Source: Bacteroidaceae bacterium | GTDB taxonomy: Bacteria; Bacteroidota; Bacteroidia; Bacteroidales; Bacteroidaceae | Assembly (NCBI GenBank): GCA_028707655.1 | Contig: JAQWAN010000004.1 | Coordinates: forward strand, 1 to 17,676 | Direction of reading: 5' to 3' | DNA length: 17,676 bases | In this document: in pieces, positions 8,668 through 15,533 of the stretch | Numbering within the stretch: position 1 is the first letter of the stretch | Layout: each line of letters starts with the position of its first letter | Position numbers and translations under genes: made by a program | The notes under the pieces: generated by a model | Seen by the model: only the letters and a program-made list of their open reading frames with translations | Told to the model about the DNA's origin: nothing | Database searches by the model: none

Positions 8668-8675
8668 TATCTTTG
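8668..8675 (+). promoter_or_regulatory. Bacteroidetes -7 element for rho
   Basis: TATCTTTG matches TAnnTTTG exactly. Transcription would start near 8682, giving a leader of about 130 nt before the rho ATG at 8814. No good -33 TTTG lies at the expected distance upstream. The preceding part of the spacer (8500-8667) is A-rich, with a 9-A run at 8627-8635 and a 10-bp palindrome GCTAATTAGC at 8596-8605; no gene is seen there. Confidence 0.55.
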
Positions 8676-8681
8676 GCACGT

Positions 8682-8813
8682 CATAAGAGAAAAAACATCT
8701 ATCGTTTGCTTTTCTTAATCGACAATACACCCCATTATACTATTAATAGTTAGATTCCCTCATTCAAACTAAGGAGAGAGAACTGACCGATTACAATAAC
8801 CAACATTATACGC
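8682..8813 (+). promoter_or_regulatory. rho mRNA leader, C-rich and G-poor
   Basis: The predicted untranslated leader contains a stretch (8701-8770) with 17 C and 5 G, the composition expected of a Rho-utilisation site. It also holds a perfect 12-bp palindrome ACTATTAATAGT (8739-8750). An AAGGAG at 8771-8776 is too far (about 37 bp) from the ATG to act as a ribosome site. In E. coli, rho is autoregulated by premature termination in its leader; the same control here is an inference from composition. No leader ORF is visible. Confidence 0.35.
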
Positions 8814-10895
8814 ATGTATAACATTATTCAATTAAACGACAAAGAACTGTCGGAACTCCAATCTATTGCTTCAGAATTAAGTATTACCAAAACAACATCT
8901 CTATCTAAAGAGGAATTGGTCTATAAAATACTAGACGAACAAGCCATTGCTGGGGCAACTAAAAAAGTAGCTAAAAGCAGTGAAGAACATCCTAAAAAGC
9001 GTTCACGCATTAATAGTCAAAAAGAAGCTGGAGACAAGGTCTACACTGCTTCGAAAGGCAAATCTAGAAAAGTAGATGAAGCTGGAAAAACTACGTCTAA
9101 AAGCAAGACGAGTACAAAGGAGGTAGAAAAAGGCAAACAACCAACAGCTACTAAAAAGAGTGTTTCCGCTCCAAAAGAGACTACAGAAAAGCCTAAGAAA
9201 AGAGCACCACGTGCTAAAAAAGCAACGCCTAAAGAAGCAGTTGTAACTGAGCCAACTAGCGCTGAAAAAGAAACAACGCAAGAAAAAAATACAGTAGCAT
9301 CCAACAACACCCGCAAATCAACAGTAAACAAAGAGAAGAAAACTCCGGTTACAACAGAGAAGAAAGCTCCAATTGCAGAAAAAAAAGCGCTTAAAGAGGA
9401 GAGTGATACAGCACCTAAAGAACCTGTTGCTATAAACGACTTTGTGCCTATTGAAAATTTACCTACCAACCATGAGGAACTACCAAAAGAGTTATTAGGC
9501 AAATTTGAAACAACCAAAGTAGAGGCTCCTATTGTTCGCAACAATCCACAAAGAGAAGCAAACAACGGACGTAATCAAAAAAATTCTCGTTCCAATAGAA
9601 ACGAGAATTCTGCTGCTACAAAAACAGCTAACAACACTGCTCAAAACACCACACAACATGCAAAAGTGGCAGGAAATGCACAAAACGGCACTGCAAACAA
9701 TGCTAATCAAGGTGGAAGAGCAACACAAAACAATAATCAACAGCCTAAAAAGCCAGTTGAAAAAGCATACGAGTTTGGTGATATCTTAACTGGAAGTGGT
9801 GTCTTAGAAATTATTCAAGATGAATATGGTTTTCTTCGCTCACCCGACTATAACTATCTATCCTCTCCCGATGATGTTTATGTATCCCAATCGCAAGTTA
9901 AACTCTTTGGCTTAAAAACTGGAGATGTGGTAGAGGGTACTATTCGTCCTCCACGCGAACGCGAGAAATATTTCCCATTGGTTAAGGTAACCAAGATTAA
10001 TGGTAAAGAACCAGCTCTTGTGAGAGACCGCGTTCCTTTTGAACATTTAACACCACTCTTCCCTGATGAGAAATTTAACCTTTGCAAAGGCGGAGGTGGC
10101 GACAATATGTCAGCTAGAATGGTAGATATCTTCTCACCAATTGGTAAGGGACAACGTGCACTGATTGTAGCACAACCCAAAACAGGTAAGACTATCTTGA
10201 TGAAGAACATAGCAAACGCTATTGCTGCTAACCATCCAGAGGCTTATTTGATTATGCTATTAATTGACGAACGTCCAGAGGAAGTAACAGATATGGCACG
10301 TAGCGTAAATGCGGAGGTGGTTGCTTCTACCTTTGATGAACCAGCAGAACGTCACGTTAAGATTGCTGGTATTGTATTGGAAAAAGCTAAACGAATGGTT
10401 GAATGTGGCCACGACGTAGTTATCTTCTTAGACTCTATCACACGACTAGCACGTGCATACAACACCGTTTCTCCTGCTTCTGGTAAGGTTTTATCTGGTG
10501 GTGTAGATGCGAATGCATTGCACAAGCCTAAACGTTTCTTTGGTGCTGCTCGAAATATTGAGAATGGTGGTTCACTAACCATTATAGCTACTGCACTTAT
10601 TGATACAGGTTCTAAAATGGATGAGGTTATCTTTGAAGAATTCAAGGGAACAGGTAATATGGAGCTTCAACTAGATCGTAATCTATCTAACAAACGTATC
10701 TATCCAGCTATCAATATCGTATCTTCTAGTACGCGTCGTGACGACCTATTACTAGATAAAACAACACTCGACCGGATGTGGATTCTACGTAAATATCTAT
10801 CGGACATGAACCCAATGGAAGCCATGAACGAGGTGAAAAACAGAATGGACAGAACACGCGATAACGACGAATTCCTTTTGAGTATGAATTCCTAG
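8814..10895 (+). CDS. rho: Transcription termination factor Rho with long disordered insert
   Basis: Rho is a hexameric RNA-dependent ATPase that ends transcription. The 693-residue protein is far longer than the 419 residues of E. coli Rho. Residues 1-45 match the N-terminal helical Rho_N domain. Residues about 46-318 are low complexity: first Lys/Thr/Glu/Ala-rich with imperfect EKKxP repeats near residues 175-195, then Asn/Gln/Gly-rich. The RNA-binding cold-shock domain starts near 320 (FGDILTGSGVLEI, then YGFLRSP). The ATPase core has the P-loop PKTGKT (455-460), the LDSITRLARAYN segment with Asp540, the LSGGVDANAL Q-loop and DTGSKMDEVIFEEFKGTGN. All catalytic parts are intact. Bacteroides Rho has a comparable insert, reported to drive phase separation in B. 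thetaiotaomicron; the same behaviour here is inferred. The gene ends 23 bp before a strong terminator. Confidence 0.97.
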   Translation: MYNIIQLNDKELSELQSIASELSITKTTSLSKEELVYKILDEQAIAGATKKVAKSSEEHPKKRSRINSQKEAGDKVYTASKGKSRKVDEAGKTTSKSKTSTKEVEKGKQPTATKKSVSAPKETTEKPKKRAPRAKKATPKEAVVTEPTSAEKETTQEKNTVASNNTRKSTVNKEKKTPVTTEKKAPIAEKKALKEESDTAPKEPVAINDFVPIENLPTNHEELPKELLGKFETTKVEAPIVRNNPQREANNGRNQKNSRSNRNENSAATKTANNTAQNTTQHAKVAGNAQNGTANNANQGGRATQNNNQQPKKPVEKAYEFGDILTGSGVLEIIQDEYGFLRSPDYNYLSSPDDVYVSQSQVKLFGLKTGDVVEGTIRPPREREKYFPLVKVTKINGKEPALVRDRVPFEHLTPLFPDEKFNLCKGGGGDNMSARMVDIFSPIGKGQRALIVAQPKTGKTILMKNIANAIAANHPEAYLIMLLIDERPEEVTDMARSVNAEVVASTFDEPAERHVKIAGIVLEKAKRMVECGHDVVIFLDSITRLARAYNTVSPASGKVLSGGVDANALHKPKRFFGAARNIENGGSLTIIATALIDTGSKMDEVIFEEFKGTGNMELQLDRNLSNKRIYPAINIVSSSTRRDDLLLDKTTLDRMWILRKYLSDMNPMEAMNEVKNRMDRTRDNDEFLLSMNS
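9582..9609 (+). repeat. 10-bp perfect hairpin inside rho coding sequence
   Basis: AATTCTCGTT (9582-9591) and AACGAGAATT (9600-9609) form a perfect stem with an 8-nt loop, within the Asn-rich part of the insert. A short A run precedes it but no T run follows, so it is not a terminator. It may be a chance result of low-complexity codons. Confidence 0.5.
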
Positions 10896-10917
10896 TTCAG
10901 CGATAAAATTAAGAAAT

Positions 10918-10954
10918 AAAAAAAGCCTTGGTTATAAATAACCAAGGCTTTTTT
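10918..10954. terminator. Bidirectional intrinsic terminator between rho and DUF3127
   Basis: An 11-bp perfect stem, AGCCTTGGTTA (10924-10934) with TAACCAAGGCT (10939-10949), has a TAAA loop and is flanked by a 7-A run on the left and a 6-T run on the right. It therefore reads as a strong Rho-independent terminator on both strands and can end both convergent genes. Confidence 0.95.
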
Positions 10955-10996
10955 ATGGGAAAAACTACTGGGTAAGTAGTTTGTAAAAGGATAGAT

Positions 10997-11353
10997 TTAG
11001 AAGGGTAAATCTTCGTTGTCACCCGATTCTAGCATCTCCATAGGAGGAGGCACAGTACCTGTAGCAGCACCAGCAGTTGTTTGCTCTTGTGCAACTCTTT
11101 CTACACGCCAAGCTTTAATATCATTATACCAACGTCCTTTGTATTCTCTGCAATCTATATCAAAGGAAATAGTTAGCATCTCACCGAGCTGTATATTAAA
11201 TTTTTCTACTTTGTCTCCCCATAAGTTAAAACTCATTTTTTTAGGATATTCCTCTTGAGTTTCAACTACATAGTCCTGTTTTTTCCAAGCGCCATTTCTT
11301 CCTTCACCAGTCAAAAGTGGAAGCACGGCGATAATTTTTCCTGTTATTTCCAT
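10997..11353 (-). CDS. DUF3127 family protein with SSB-like C-terminal tail
   Basis: This 118-residue protein matches the DUF3127 family as I know it from Bacteroidetes. The first 85 or so residues are beta-rich (MEITGKIIAVLPLLTGEG, then FDIDCREYKGRWYNDIKAWRVER), a pattern compatible with an OB-fold nucleic-acid-binding domain. A flexible Gln/Thr/Ala/Gly/Pro linker follows, and the protein ends DNEDLPF. That plan, OB-like domain, linker and acidic tip ending in Pro-Phe, is the plan of single-stranded DNA-binding protein, whose tail DDDIPF recruits replication and repair partners. The gene is divergent from dnaN and convergent with rho, sharing its terminator. The family name is fairly secure; a role in DNA metabolism is inference from tail and neighbours. 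Confidence 0.85.
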   Translation of the reverse strand: MEITGKIIAVLPLLTGEGRNGAWKKQDYVVETQEEYPKKMSFNLWGDKVEKFNIQLGEMLTISFDIDCREYKGRWYNDIKAWRVERVAQEQTTAGAATGTVPPPMEMLESGDNEDLPF

Positions 11354-11373
11354 GTTACAAATCTTTTAGATTG

Positions 11374-11381
11374 CGAAGATA
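11374..11381 (-). promoter_or_regulatory. Probable -7 element for the DUF3127 gene
   Basis: On the minus strand TATCTTCG differs from TAnnTTTG by one base and lies 20 bp before the ATG, which would give a very short leader. No well-placed -33 element is seen. Confidence 0.4.
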
Positions 11382-11424
11382 CATTTTTTTATTTAGAATC
11401 GTAGGCTGGGCAAATCTTTTTTCC

Positions 11425-11432
11425 TATTTTTG
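11425..11432 (+). promoter_or_regulatory. Bacteroidetes -7 element for dnaN and the downstream operon
   Basis: TATTTTTG matches TAnnTTTG exactly, 68 bp before the dnaN ATG, implying a leader of roughly 60 nt. I see no other good promoter before the genes that follow, so this may drive the whole dnaN-to-rlmB run. Confidence 0.55.
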
Positions 11433-11500
11433 TACAGTATATCGCCACACCTTTTTATGGGGAAAAAAAAGAAAAATATTAACTTAAACACCATACAGAT

Positions 11501-12625
11501 ATGAAATTTATCGTTTCAAGTACAGCGCTATATAGCCATCTACAAGCTATCTTTCCTGTAATTAACTCAAAAAATGCGTTACCCATCTTAGATTATTTTC
11601 TATTTGACGTAAAAGACGGTGAATTATCCGTTGTAGCTTCAGATAACGAAAATACTATCACTACATCCGTTGAATTAGTTGAGAACGAGGGAACAGGTCG
11701 TTTTGCTATTATCGCTAAAACGATTATGGATGCTATGAAAGAGTTTCCTGAACAACCGATCACTTTTGATATCGATATGGAAACCCTGAATATCACAATA
11801 GACAACCAAACAGGATCTTACCATCTTATGGCTGAAAATGCCGACGGTTTTCCTGTCTTTACACCATTAGACAAAAATGCGGTAAGCTTGGATATGGAAG
11901 CTAGCATTTTGATGAAAGGTATCAGCCATACACTCTTTGCCTCGGCAGATGATGAGCTTAGACCAGTAATGAATGGTATCTATTTTGACATCACAACAGA
12001 TGATGTGACATTTGTAGCCTCCGATGGTCATAAATTAGTGAAGGAACAAACCACTTTGGCTAAAGGATCGGAAAGAGCTGCGTTTGTACTTCCTAAGAAA
12101 CCTGCAACTATACTTAAAAATTTACTTCAAAAAGAGGAGGGATTTATCTCTATTGAGTTTAACGAGAACAACGCTGTATTTATGTTGAAAAACTTCAAGC
12201 TTTGTTGCCGTTTAATTGATGGAAGATATCCTAATTATAACTCGGTGATACCACAGAACAACCTGTATCACATCACCTTTGACCGTAGACAAGTAATTAG
12301 TGCGTTGCGCCGTGTTGCTGTGTTTGCTGACCCTGCTAGTAACCTAGTAAAACTACATATTGAGAACGACTTAATTGTTGTTTCCTCACAAGACATTGGT
12401 TTCTCTACTTCTGCTAAAGAATCGGCTCCTTGCCAATTTACAGGCGATTCTATTGATATTGGCTTTAAAGTAAACTATTTAATTGACATCCTTAACAGTA
12501 TGTCTACAGACGAAGTGGTCATTGAACTGACCGACCCATCTAGAGCAGGTATCATTGTACCATCAGAACAAGAAGAGGGCAACTCTTTGTTGATGTTACT
12601 CATGCCGATGATGATTAACGACTAA
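11501..12625 (+). CDS. dnaN: DNA polymerase III beta subunit (sliding clamp)
   Basis: DnaN forms the ring-shaped dimer that tethers DNA polymerase III and many repair proteins to DNA. The 374 residues fit three repeated clamp domains of about 125 residues each. The start MKFIVSSTALYSHLQAIFPVI, the central DELRPVMNGIYFDI and ASDGHKL segments, and DGRYPNYNSVIP are family hallmarks. The C-terminus LLMLLMPMMIND carries the MPM element that lines the partner-binding pocket. In many bacteria dnaN sits beside dnaA at the origin; here neither dnaA nor DnaA-box clusters are seen, and it instead heads a run with exonuclease, coaBC, recN and rlmB. The next gene begins after 10 bp. Confidence 0.97.
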   Translation: MKFIVSSTALYSHLQAIFPVINSKNALPILDYFLFDVKDGELSVVASDNENTITTSVELVENEGTGRFAIIAKTIMDAMKEFPEQPITFDIDMETLNITIDNQTGSYHLMAENADGFPVFTPLDKNAVSLDMEASILMKGISHTLFASADDELRPVMNGIYFDITTDDVTFVASDGHKLVKEQTTLAKGSERAAFVLPKKPATILKNLLQKEEGFISIEFNENNAVFMLKNFKLCCRLIDGRYPNYNSVIPQNNLYHITFDRRQVISALRRVAVFADPASNLVKLHIENDLIVVSSQDIGFSTSAKESAPCQFTGDSIDIGFKVNYLIDILNSMSTDEVVIELTDPSRAGIIVPSEQEEGNSLLMLLMPMMIND

Positions 12626-12635
12626 TAAAAAAAGC

Positions 12636-13412
12636 ATGAATTTAGAATTAACAAAGCCACTTATCGTTTTTGACTTAGAGACAACGGGTGTCAATTTTAT
12701 CACAGATAGGATTATCGAAATAAGCTACATAAAAGTCTTTCCCGATGGGAAAGAGGAGGTGAAAACACTTCGCATTAATCCTGAATGCCATATCCCTAAG
12801 GAAACAACTGCTATTCATGGCATTACTGATGAAGATGTAGCCGACTGCCCTACTTTTAAAGAGGTAGCTAAAACAATAGCACAAGACTTTGACAAATGCG
12901 ATTTGGGCGGATTTAATTCCAACAGATTTGACATTCCGCTATTAGCAGAAGAGTTTCTGCGAGCTGGTGTAGATATTGATCTCACTAAGAATAAATTTAT
13001 TGATGCACAGGTCATCTTTCATAAGATGGAGCAACGCACACTAATAGCGGCTTATAAGTTTTACTGCAAAAAGGATCTAACCGATGCACATAGCGCGGAG
13101 GCAGATACAAGAGCAACCTACGAAGTGATTAAAGCGCAAGTGGACCATTATGATGAATTAGATAATACAGTGAAATCGTTATCGGAATATTCCTATTATA
13201 ACCACAATGTTGACTTTGCAGGACGAATTATTTATAATAAAAATAAGGAGGAAGTCTTTAACTTTGGTAAGTATAAGGGTAAAAAAGTGGTAGATGTGCT
13301 AGAGGAAGACCCTGGCTACTACAGCTGGATGCTCAATAGTGAATTCTCACTTCATACCAAAAAAGTTCTTACACAAATAAAATTGCGCTCTATCTCTAAT
13401 AAACTTAAATAG
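12636..13412 (+). CDS. DEDDh 3'-5' exonuclease (DnaQ-like) with C-terminal DUF3820-like domain
   Basis: Predicted to remove nucleotides from DNA 3' ends with two metal ions. The RNase T/DnaQ-type catalytic set is complete in the 258 residues: Asp13 and Glu15 in FDLETTG, Asp99 in FNSNRFD, and His152 and Asp157 in AHSAEADTRA. After about residue 175 comes a separate C-terminal segment with FNFGKYKGKKVVDVLEEDP and YYSWMLNSEF, which resembles the small DUF3820 domain. It lies 10 bp after dnaN, so it may work with the clamp as a proofreading or repair exonuclease, but I see no clear clamp-binding QLxLF-type motif. I give no gene symbol, because it is not certain that this is the polymerase III epsilon subunit rather than a general exonuclease. 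Confidence 0.92.
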   Translation: MNLELTKPLIVFDLETTGVNFITDRIIEISYIKVFPDGKEEVKTLRINPECHIPKETTAIHGITDEDVADCPTFKEVAKTIAQDFDKCDLGGFNSNRFDIPLLAEEFLRAGVDIDLTKNKFIDAQVIFHKMEQRTLIAAYKFYCKKDLTDAHSAEADTRATYEVIKAQVDHYDELDNTVKSLSEYSYYNHNVDFAGRIIYNKNKEEVFNFGKYKGKKVVDVLEEDPGYYSWMLNSEFSLHTKKVLTQIKLRSISNKLK

Positions 13413-13443
13413 AGGCAAATTATAAAGCAATAGTAAAAATATC

Positions 13444-14640
13444 GTGTTAAAAGGAAAAAATATAGTAGTAGGCATAACAGGTAGTATAGCAGCTTATAAA
13501 GCTGCCTACCTGATACGCGGACTCATCAAAAAAGGAGCTGAGGTGCAAGTGGTGATTACACCTGCTGGCAAAGAGTTTATTACGCCCATCACACTCTCCG
13601 CTTTGACAAGTAAACCAGTTATTAGTGAGTTCTTTTCTGGGAGAGACGGCACTTGGAATAGTCATGTAGATCTAGGCTTATGGGCCGATTTAATGCTGAT
13701 TGCACCTGCCACAGCAGCTACATTAGGGAAGATGGCACATGGTATAGCAGATAATATGCTTATCACCACCTATCTCTCTATGAAAGCACCTGTTTTTATA
13801 GCTCCTGCCATGGATCTAGATATGTTTAAACATCCATCTACACAGCAAAACCTAGCCATTCTACAGGGATATGGCAATCATATTATTGAACCATCTGAGG
13901 GCGAATTAGCTAGTCATCTGGTTGGTAAGGGGCGTATGGAAGAGCCTACTGTTATCCTTGAAGAGATAGAACGTTTTTTTGAAGAAAAAGAGACATTAGC
14001 AAAAAAAAAAATAATCATAACAGCAGGACCTACTTACGAGAAGATTGACCCAGTACGTTTTATTGGCAACTATTCTTCTGGGAAAATGGGCTTTGCATTG
14101 GCCGAGGAGTGTGCTAACAGGGGAGCAGATATTTTTCTAATCTGCGGACCGGTACAACGATGTACACAGCATCCAAACATTACAAGGATAGATGTTGAGT
14201 CGGCGCAAGAGATGTTTGAAGCAGCCTCTACTCATTTTCTAGAGGCGGATGCAGCTATCTTATGTGCAGCTGTAGCCGATTTTACACCAACAAAAATACA
14301 TACACAAAAGATAAAGCGTAAATCCGATCTCTTACAGGTGGAGCTAACACCAACAAAAGATATTGCAGCTCATCTAGGGTCACTAAAAAAGGCGAATCAA
14401 CGACTTGTGGGATTTGCCTTAGAAACCACGGATGAAGTAGCTAATGCTACTAAGAAATTGGCACGCAAACATCTAGATTTTATCGTACTGAACTCACTCA
14501 GTGATAAGGGAGCAGGTTTCCAAACAGATACAAACAAGATTTCTATTATCGATCAGCAGCAACAGCTCTCCTTTCCTCTAAAATCGAAAAAAGAGGTCGC
14601 AAAAGATATTATTCATCAACTTTGCACCATTTTACCATGA
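13444..14640 (+). CDS. coaBC: CoaBC: phosphopantothenoylcysteine decarboxylase / phosphopantothenate-cysteine ligase
   Basis: This fused enzyme performs two consecutive steps of coenzyme A synthesis. The start is a GTG at 13444, the only start codon in frame after an upstream stop, and it gives the usual N-terminus before GITGSIAAYKAA. Residues 1 to about 185 are the flavin-binding CoaC decarboxylase, with catalytic His74 in NSHVDLG and the PAMDLDM loop. Where E. coli Dfp has an active-site Cys before GxGRM, this protein has Ser157 (ELASHLVGKGRM). From about residue 187 comes the CoaB ligase: TAGPTYEKIDPVRFIGNYSSGKMG, AAVADF, and KIKRKSDLL with the substrate-binding Lys. Eleven A's encode the junction (14001-14011). 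The gene lies 31 bp after the exonuclease gene and overlaps the next gene by 4 bases (ATGA). Confidence 0.96.
   Translation: MLKGKNIVVGITGSIAAYKAAYLIRGLIKKGAEVQVVITPAGKEFITPITLSALTSKPVISEFFSGRDGTWNSHVDLGLWADLMLIAPATAATLGKMAHGIADNMLITTYLSMKAPVFIAPAMDLDMFKHPSTQQNLAILQGYGNHIIEPSEGELASHLVGKGRMEEPTVILEEIERFFEEKETLAKKKIIITAGPTYEKIDPVRFIGNYSSGKMGFALAEECANRGADIFLICGPVQRCTQHPNITRIDVESAQEMFEAASTHFLEADAAILCAAVADFTPTKIHTQKIKRKSDLLQVELTPTKDIAAHLGSLKKANQRLVGFALETTDEVANATKKLARKHLDFIVLNSLSDKGAGFQTDTNKISIIDQQQQLSFPLKSKKEVAKDIIHQLCTILP
14001..14011 (+). repeat. 11-A homopolymer at the CoaC/CoaB junction
   Basis: The run covers the last base of codon 186, three Lys codons and the first base of Ile190, between the two enzyme domains. 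Loss of one A puts a TAA directly after the Lys codons; gain of one A reaches a TGA after 12 codons. It is the longest homopolymer I noticed in a coding region here. Confidence 0.9.
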
Positions 14641-15533
14641 AAAAAATAGTCCTTTTTCTTTTTCTAGCATGCAGTGGGCTTGTTAATACACAAGCACAAG
14701 AGCTAAATTGCAAAGTAGCTATCAATACCTCACAGATACAGGGCACTAACACCCAAGTCTTTGAGGCTTTGCAAAATGCGCTAAATGAATTTATTAATGG
14801 GAAAGAATGGACAAGTGCAAAATATTCTGTTGTAGAACGCATCAATTGTAGTCTTACACTTACGGTAAAAGAATATACCGATGATGGACATTTTACAGGC
14901 GAACTAACTATCCAATCGAGTCGACCTGTTTATAATGCGAATTATAATACAACGATTTTCAATTTTAAAGACCCAAGCATCACCTTTGAGTATATGGATC
15001 AAGACCAGTTACAGTTTAACATGAATACCATTGATAATAACTTAACTGCTGTGATAGCTTACTATGCCTATTTAATTATAGGATTAGATGGCGATACCAT
15101 GTCACCATTGGGTGGAACAGATGCTTTACAAAAAGTGGAAAATATAGTAGCAGCAGCACAAACGCTACCCGACACTGGCTGGAAAGCTTTTGACGACAGT
15201 AAGAATAGACATGCTATTATAACCGACTATATGGATGAAAAGATGCTACCTCTGCGTCAACTAATGTATAGCTATCACCGCTTAGGATTAGACCAAATGG
15301 TACAAAACGCAGGAAGAGGTCGCACTGCTGTTACAGAAGCGCTTCAGCTTCTTAAAACAGCAAAAGAAAATAATATGATGTCTGCCATCCCTCAGCTATT
15401 TACAGATATTAAAAAGGAGGAACTTATTAATATTTATAGTGAGGGAACCACAAATGAGCAAGAACAAGTGTTCACTCTTTTGCAAGAAATAAATCCAGCA
15501 CAAACCAGTGAATGGACTAAAATTAAACGATAA
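14637..15533 (+). CDS. DUF4835 family exported protein
   Basis: I place the start at 14637 (MKKIVLFLFLA), not at the in-frame ATG at 14622, because it gives a standard signal peptide and a 4-base ATGA overlap with the coaBC stop. The product is then 298 residues. The signal peptide probably ends near NTQA, followed by QELNCKVAINTSQIQGTN; Cys12 lies too near the N-terminus for a convincing lipobox. The mature protein has a beta-rich first half (SSRPVYNANYNTTIFNF, then the acidic DPSITFEY) and a helical second half. It resembles the DUF4835 family of Bacteroidetes, which is found beside coaBC and recN and has no established function. Predicted location is periplasm or outer membrane. The recN ATG overlaps its stop by one base. 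Confidence 0.85.
   Translation: MKKIVLFLFLACSGLVNTQAQELNCKVAINTSQIQGTNTQVFEALQNALNEFINGKEWTSAKYSVVERINCSLTLTVKEYTDDGHFTGELTIQSSRPVYNANYNTTIFNFKDPSITFEYMDQDQLQFNMNTIDNNLTAVIAYYAYLIIGLDGDTMSPLGGTDALQKVENIVAAAQTLPDTGWKAFDDSKNRHAIITDYMDEKMLPLRQLMYSYHRLGLDQMVQNAGRGRTAVTEALQLLKTAKENNMMSAIPQLFTDIKKEELINIYSEGTTNEQEQVFTLLQEINPAQTSEWTKIKR

Noticed and set aside
9041..9565. 174-codon open frame on the minus strand within rho
   Set aside because: It is antisense to the low-complexity insert of Rho, has a biased Ser/Phe/Val make-up that mirrors the Lys/Glu/Thr codons, and has no promoter or recognisable domain.
9532..9789. 85-codon plus-strand frame overlapping rho in another frame
   Set aside because: It lies wholly in the repetitive insert of rho, with no start context or family resemblance; it is a by-product of low-complexity codons.
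14622..14636. Upstream ATG adding MHHFT to the DUF4835 protein
   Set aside because: The downstream ATG gives a normal Lys-Lys signal peptide start and the usual ATGA coupling; the extension would put His residues before it without benefit.
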